Shown here: one piece after another, positions 5,526 to 7,801 of the stretch | How positions within the stretch are numbered: position 1 is the first letter of the stretch | Layout of the letters: each line of letters opens with the position of its first letter | Assembly: GCA_022842805.1 (NCBI GenBank) | Contig: JALHOX010000122.1 | Span: forward strand, 1 to 7,801 | DNA: 7,801 nucleotides | Reading direction: 5' to 3' | From: Phycisphaerae bacterium | GTDB lineage: Bacteria; Planctomycetota; Phycisphaerae; UBA1845; Fen-1342 | The notes under the pieces: model-generated | The model's database searches: none | Seen by the model: the letters and a program-made list of their open reading frames with translations, nothing else | What the model was told of the DNA's origin: nothing | Made by a program: the position numbers and the translations under genes

Positions 5526-7457
5526 TCAGCCGGCGGTCGGCTGCGGCACGCGCGGATCGCGGGGCGCATGGCCCGCTTGCGAGCGATCTCCGCCATTGCG
5601 GGCGGCAAAAGCCGAATCGGCCGCGACGCCCGCGGCGAGGTATTGATCGACCACGCTCGCGCCGCCCATGAACCGGGTCAGGATCGAGCGATCGACCTTC
5701 GGCAGATCGACCAGCGCGAGCGCATCGAGCGTGTTGCCGAATTCGGGGTCGACATTAAAGCCCAGAATCTTTGCGTCGAGCTTGAGGTATTGGCGCAGCA
5801 GCACCGGCATTCCGCGATGGTCGGCCTCCAGGTCGCGGACCAGTTGCTCCACATCGCGGATGTCGCGCACCATTGCGCGGCAGGCGTTGGCGTCGAGCTC
5901 GCGCATGCGAATCTTCGGCGGCCGGCGGGCGCGCACGCCGCGGGCCAACTCCTCGTCGTACTGGTTGGCCCGCAGGAACGCCATCAGCAACTCTTGGGTG
6001 ACGCACGAGAATTCATCGCTGATGCTGACGACGCCGAAGAGCCGGCGATAGCGTGGATGTCGTGCGGCGAAAGCGCCGATGCCCTTCCATAGCAGCATGA
6101 GTGGGGCGTAGTCGCGCTGATAGCCCGGAGACACGAACGAGCGGCCGAGTTCGATGGCGGGGCTGATCTGCTGCAAAAGCCGCGGCGAAAACTCGAACAG
6201 CGACTGCGTGTAGAGCCCGCCGGGGCCGAAGCGGGCAAGCAATTCATCGGTCGGGCCCAGGCGGTATGCGCCGGCCACCTCGTTGCGGCTGTGGTCCCAG
6301 GCGAACAGGTGCTGGTAATGGGGGTCGAATCGATCGAGGTCGGCGGCCCGTCCCGTACCCTCGCCTACGGCACGGAAGGCCAACTCGCGCAGTCGGCCGA
6401 TCTCCTGCAGTGTGTGCGGGATCTGGTCCGCCGCAGCGCAATAGACGCCGAAGTGACCATGCCGCACGAGGAGCGCCTGGGTCGGCAGCGATCGGACTTC
6501 GTCGCTCAGGTCGCGGCGCTCGCCGCTGAGCGCGTGGTCGGCGCCCGCGGGCTTGGGAGTCTGCTTCCGCCCGGTCGCGGTTCGCTCGCTCAGCAACTGC
6601 ACGCGCAGCCGCAGGTAGTGCATCAGCCCGTTGGCGAAGTCTTCATTGCCGGTTTCGCTCCCGTCGCGATCGACGTGCACGGCTCGCCGCAGGCGGTCGA
6701 TCGGCAGCGGTTCGCCGATATGGACGCGGACGGTCTTGCCGCGCATGGCGATCAATTCGCGCGGGATGAGCGCCGTGCGCAGCCGCGGGTGAATCAGCCC
6801 CGCCGCGTGAAACAGGGCGCTGTTGCGGCCCTCAAACCACATGGGCACGACGGTCGCGTCGGTGCGGTCGATGAGTTTGCCGACGGTCGAAAGCCACGGC
6901 GGATCGCTGACGCGTCGATCGCGCCAGCGAAAGCTGGCCACCTCGCCGGCGGGAAACGTGAGCAGGGTGTGTCCGTCGCGCAGCCACGAGATTGCGTCGC
7001 GCAGGCCGGATCGGCTGCGTTTGGCGGCCTCGGCGCCGCCGAACGGGTCGACGAAAAACGCCTGTCGCGCCATTTCGGGAATACGACCGAGGATGAAGGT
7101 CGAGAGCGAGCGGGCGTCGTCGCGGACGCGCCGCAGCAGGTCGAACATCACCAGCCCGTCGGCGCCGCCATAGGGATGGTTGGCGACGATGACGAGCGGC
7201 CCGGCGGCGGGGATCGCTCGTAAGGCGGCCTCGTCGAACTCGTATCGAAAGCCCACCTCGCCGATCGCGCCTTCGATGAACGTCTGATTCGGATCGCGCG
7301 ATTGCAGGCGGGCGTGTTTGGCGTTGAGGTCGGCCAAGCCGAGCACGCGCTCGACGAGAGGGCGCGCGAAGTCATAGGCCCGATCGGAGAAACGCCGACC
7401 GCTGGCAGGCGGCAGTGAAAAGGGTCCGCCGGGTTTGGCGGGGGAGTCATTCGACAT
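5526..7457 (-). CDS. Bifunctional PlsC-like / OlsB-like (GNAT) acyltransferase, OlsF-type aminolipid synthase candidate
   Basis: The 643-residue protein combines two acyltransferase modules. Residues about 60-290 resemble lysophospholipid acyltransferases: the catalytic block NHPYGGADG is at 93-101, FPAGEVASF at 168-176 (in place of FPEGTRS), MWFEGRNSALFHAAG at 206-220, and VRVHIGEPL at 243-251. A linker of about 40 polar residues follows. Residues about 330-600 resemble the OlsB/'hemolysin' GNAT group (Acetyltransf_5), with HLFAWDHSRNEVAGAYRLG at 383-401, ELGRSFVSPGYQ at 436-447, and a C-terminal FNVDPEFGNTLDALALVDL block (567-585). In OlsF-type enzymes the GNAT part N-acylates ornithine and the PlsC part O-acylates the product to give ornithine lipid. 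Glycine or another amino acid is possible here. It probably acts at the inner membrane. ATG 7457 has no clear Shine-Dalgarno sequence, and the open extension to 7679 looks non-coding. Confidence 0.86.
   Translation of the reverse strand: MSNDSPAKPGGPFSLPPASGRRFSDRAYDFARPLVERVLGLADLNAKHARLQSRDPNQTFIEGAIGEVGFRYEFDEAALRAIPAAGPLVIVANHPYGGADGLVMFDLLRRVRDDARSLSTFILGRIPEMARQAFFVDPFGGAEAAKRSRSGLRDAISWLRDGHTLLTFPAGEVASFRWRDRRVSDPPWLSTVGKLIDRTDATVVPMWFEGRNSALFHAAGLIHPRLRTALIPRELIAMRGKTVRVHIGEPLPIDRLRRAVHVDRDGSETGNEDFANGLMHYLRLRVQLLSERTATGRKQTPKPAGADHALSGERRDLSDEVRSLPTQALLVRHGHFGVYCAAADQIPHTLQEIGRLRELAFRAVGEGTGRAADLDRFDPHYQHLFAWDHSRNEVAGAYRLGPTDELLARFGPGGLYTQSLFEFSPRLLQQISPAIELGRSFVSPGYQRDYAPLMLLWKGIGAFAARHPRYRRLFGVVSISDEFSCVTQELLMAFLRANQYDEELARGVRARRPPKIRMRELDANACRAMVRDIRDVEQLVRDLEADHRGMPVLLRQYLKLDAKILGFNVDPEFGNTLDALALVDLPKVDRSILTRFMGGASVVDQYLAAGVAADSAFAARNGGDRSQAGHAPRDPRVPQPTAG
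5527..5543. terminator. Hairpin at the convergent 3' ends of the DHH phosphoesterase and acyltransferase genes
   Basis: CAGCCG (5527-5532) and CGGCTG (5538-5543) form a perfect 6-bp stem with a 5-nt loop. It starts 5 bases after the plus-strand stop and overlaps the last codons of the minus-strand gene. No T-tract flanks it on either side. It is the only structure near this 3-bp junction that could act as a bidirectional terminator, but the evidence is thin. Confidence 0.28.
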
Positions 7458-7530
7458 TCGTGCGCCCGACGTGGAGCTTCGCCGCGGGTGAGAACCCTCC
7501 GCGCCATCGCGACGGCTCCAACTCGGGTGG

Positions 7531-7539
7531 ATTGTATCA
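7531..7539 (-). promoter_or_regulatory. Possible extended -10 promoter element of the acyltransferase gene
   Basis: On the minus strand TGATACAAT combines a TG extension with a -10 box TACAAT that matches 5 of 6 consensus bases. No good -35 box is seen at 16-18 bp, which is tolerated by extended -10 promoters. The transcription start would fall near 7524, giving a leader of about 67 nt before ATG 7457. Confidence 0.35.
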
Positions 7540-7635
7540 GCAGGGATTTGGTTAGGTGGACAGCGCGAAAACGGGAAACGACGAATGTGTACGCGGCATC
7601 GCAGAGGGTGTAACCTAACGGATGCGCCGGAAACG

Positions 7636-7655
7636 GCTCGCGCTGTCGCGCGAGC
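7636..7655. other. Perfect 8-bp inverted repeat upstream of the lipoprotein gene
   Basis: GCTCGCGC (7636-7643) and GCGCGAGC (7648-7655) are exact reverse complements around the loop TGTC. No T-tract follows on either strand, which argues against a classical terminator. It lies 56 bp upstream of the lipoprotein ATG, so it may be a leader hairpin, an operator or a 3'-stabilising structure. Confidence 0.5.
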
Positions 7656-7684
7656 GTGCATTCGCCCCGAGCGCACCACGTCCT

Positions 7685-7705
7685 AGAGGTTCAGGAATGC
7701 TGGAG
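7685..7705 (+). promoter_or_regulatory. Two candidate ribosome binding sites of the lipoprotein gene
   Basis: AGAGG (7685-7689) lies 7 nt before ATG 7697, and GGAG (7702-7705) lies 6 nt before ATG 7712. The two ATGs are in frame, five codons apart. The second gives the better signal peptide because Lys2 is then next to the start. Confidence 0.5.
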
Positions 7706-7711
7706 AATCAA

Positions 7712-7801
7712 ATGAAACCAGTTTCAATCCTAATGCTCGTCGCCGCGCTGATCGCCGCCGGCTGCAACAGCACGGAACCGACCGCTTCGCCGGGGGCTGC
7801 C
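7712..7801 (+). CDS. Lipoprotein, N-terminal fragment (runs off the window)
   Basis: Only the first 30 codons are present. They encode a lipoprotein signal peptide: a short n-region with one Lys, a hydrophobic core of about a dozen residues (VSILMLVAALIAA), then the lipobox-like Ile-Ala-Ala-Gly-Cys with Cys18 as the likely lipidated residue, followed by a polar NSTEPTASPG linker. The Ala at -3 is less usual than Leu but accepted. The product should be an exported, membrane-anchored lipoprotein. Its function cannot be told from this fragment. An in-frame ATG at 7697 would add five residues. The gene is transcribed divergently from the lipid acyltransferase. Confidence 0.8.
   Translation, partial: MKPVSILMLVAALIAAGCNSTEPTASPGAA

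Larger units (their letters stand above)
7458..7711. other. Divergent intergenic region (254 bp)
   Basis: This is the gap between the acyltransferase start and the lipoprotein start. It holds a possible promoter for the acyltransferase, one perfect hairpin (7636-7655) and the lipoprotein ribosome binding site. An open frame on the minus strand crosses most of it but is Arg/Pro/Ser-rich and resembles no protein. No convincing plus-strand promoter was found. Confidence 0.6.

Noticed and set aside
7551..7619. GTTAGGT at 7551-7557 with its reverse complement at 7613-7619
   Set aside because: Seven bases with a 55-bp gap is within chance expectation and does not frame any other signal.
7458..7679. 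74-residue N-terminal extension of the bifunctional acyltransferase
   Set aside because: It is Arg/Ser/Pro-rich, shows no similarity to the PlsC family, and contains the likely promoter region of the gene.

Overview
The window is GC-rich bacterial chromosome packed with housekeeping genes. I see no mobile element, CRISPR array, rRNA or tRNA. The gene content and several details fit a planctomycete (Planctomycetota, possibly a Phycisphaerae-like lineage): a short divergent RNA polymerase omega subunit, a secreted DUF1579 protein, CoaB and CoaC encoded as separate proteins, weak or absent Shine-Dalgarno sequences on several genes, and an ornithine-lipid-type acyltransferase fusion. This placement is an inference from content and was not tested by phylogeny.

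Layout: proC (proline biosynthesis, + strand) fills positions 1-822. It converges, with a 2-bp gap, on a five-gene minus-strand run that reads from right to left: atpC (3521-3120), gmk (3031-2465), rpoZ (2394-2167), coaC (2134-1514) and coaB (1517-825). The gmk-rpoZ-coaBC order is a conserved bacterial neighbourhood. It joins GMP phosphorylation, the RNA polymerase omega subunit and coenzyme A synthesis. atpC, the epsilon subunit of the F-type ATP synthase, heads the run, and no other ATP synthase gene lies next to it.

A 207-bp divergent intergenic region separates atpC from a plus-strand gene for a secreted, methionine-rich DUF1579 protein (3729-4409). A 162-bp spacer with a GC-rich hairpin and a 13-bp direct repeat follows, then a DHH/DHHA1 phosphoesterase of the NrnA type (4572-5522). 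That gene converges, with a 3-bp gap, on a long minus-strand gene (7457-5526) encoding a PlsC-like acyltransferase fused to an OlsB-like GNAT acyltransferase. This is the architecture of OlsF-type aminolipid synthases. A 254-bp divergent region with a perfect 8-bp hairpin then leads to the first 30 codons of a plus-strand lipoprotein that runs off the end of the window.

The best regulatory signals are two sigma70-like promoters, in front of atpC and gmk. Both have a 17-bp spacer, and both have the -10 box so close to the start codon that the transcripts should be leaderless or nearly so. I found no convincing new multi-gene system. The points worth a second look are these promoters, the isolated atpC, the split CoaC/CoaB pair, the two-domain lipid acyltransferase, the Met-rich secreted protein and the repeat before the DHH gene.
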